NCBI RefSeq assembly: GCF_013408795.1
Contig: NZ_JACCCC010000001.1
Span: 248,001 to 312,000 of the forward strand
From: Spinactinospora alkalitolerans
GTDB taxonomy: Bacteria; Actinomycetota; Actinomycetes; Streptosporangiales; Streptosporangiaceae
Direction: 5' to 3'
Length of the DNA stretch: 64,000 nt
Shown here: in pieces, positions 63,656-64,000 of the stretch
How the letters are laid out: each line of letters opens with the position of its first letter
How positions within the stretch are numbered: the stretch's first letter is position 1
Translations under genes and position numbers: made by a program
The notes under the pieces: model-generated
Databases searched by the model: none
What the model was told of the DNA's origin: nothing
The model's input: the letters and a program-made list of their open reading frames with translations, nothing else

Positions 63656-64000
63656 TCACCGGGACGGGGTGGCGGGGCCGTTCTCCAGACCCAGCCAGGC
63701 GGCCATGTGCGCGAGTTCGGTGCCGAGTTCGTCGGTGGTCTCGGGCGGGGCGCCGTCCTCCAGGACCGTGTTGTGGACCAGCAGCCGACCCGCCCTGCGG
63801 TCGGCCTTCAGGTCCACGCGCGCCACGAGCCGGTCGCCGAGCAGGAACGGCAGCACGTAGTAGCCGTACCTGCGCTTGGCCGCGGGGACGTAGAACTCCA
63901 GACCGTAGTCGAAGTCGAACAGCCGCCGGGTCCGCTCCCGCTCCCAGACCAGGGAGTCGAACGGACTGAGCAGCGCGCGGGCGCCGATCCGGCGCGGGAC
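63656..64000 (-). CDS. YcaQ/AlkZ-family DNA glycosylase-like protein, 5' part beyond window
   Basis: The visible C-terminal 114 residues read on the minus strand from the window edge and carry the family phrases [21 protein letters not shown] (positions 10-30 of the visible part) and [28 protein letters not shown]. These match winged-helix DNA-binding proteins of the YcaQ type, which unhook interstrand crosslinks or bulky alkyl adducts; the E. coli and Streptomyces members have catalytic residues that lie outside this window. The protein ends at TPSR after an Ala/Leu-rich tail. The frame is open to the edge. Confidence 0.9.
   Translation of the reverse strand, partial: VPRRIGARALLSPFDSLVWERERTRRLFDFDYGLEFYVPAAKRRYGYYVLPFLLGDRLVARVDLKADRRAGRLLVHNTVLEDGAPPETTDELGTELAHMAAWLGLENGPATPSR

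Overview
The window is very GC-rich, with GTG/TTG starts, WhiJ/BldB-type regulators, SenX3-RegX3, CarD, DUF3263/DUF3027/DUF2530 proteins, a CIRCE-controlled groEL without groES, and no CRISPR or polyketide/peptide cluster. This points to a filamentous actinobacterium. Gene content and order fit Streptosporangiales/Nocardiopsaceae best, but that placement is inference. It is mostly a chromosomal housekeeping segment with short accessory patches.

Layout. 1-5.3 kb: a 3'-truncated methionyl-tRNA synthetase gene (minus strand) behind a Met-codon-rich leader peptide and hairpin, an unknown gene, and a WhiJ/BldB/AbaA-like regulatory trio. 5.3-9.4 kb: RegX3-SenX3 divergent from PhoU, then CarD and IspF. 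9.4-15 kb: a DUF2637-like membrane protein, CysS, RlmB, tRNA-Thr(TGT) and a serine hydrolase. 15-22.7 kb: mycosin-like protease, SAM hydrolase, DUF3263, trehalose genes otsB and otsA, a ClgR/PopR-like regulator and two ClpP subunits. 22.8-27.4 kb: a SAM-I riboswitch, a threonine-synthase-like enzyme plus sulfur-carrier protein, two CIRCE elements, groEL, and a LURP-one-like protein. 27.4-37.6 kb: R2lox, XPB-type helicase and its helicase-associated partner around two CD225 proteins, a HAAS-domain protein, a cold-shock protein and DUF3027. 37.7-47.7 kb: sacsin-type ATPase, methyltransferase, DUF2530, purine permease, MarR-MFS pair and ThpR. 47.7-56.8 kb: BKACE enzyme, membrane beta-propeller, Uma2, phosphotransferase, GlpQ-type phosphodiesterase, SerC, citrate synthase, PdxH and a DtxR/IdeR regulator. 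57-64 kb: a PAS-GAF-PP2C-HATPase phosphatase, acyl-CoA dehydrogenase divergent from a thiolase, an intact IS4-family element, and a partial YcaQ-family gene.

The most interesting systems concern methionine and SAM. A MetRS gene of an atypical sequence type has a 23-codon leader with seven Met codons followed by a 9-bp hairpin that could be an attenuator. Separately, a SAM-I riboswitch controls a ThrC-like enzyme next to a ThiS/MoaD-like carrier ending in Gly-Gly-Cys, which fits protein-thiocarboxylate-dependent homocysteine synthesis better than threonine synthesis.

The window also holds three families of dispersed, palindromic intergenic repeats. In one, two copies differ by inversion of the core between short inverted repeats. 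Several genes have starts 6-7 nt after a TANNNT-like box, which suggests leaderless transcripts.
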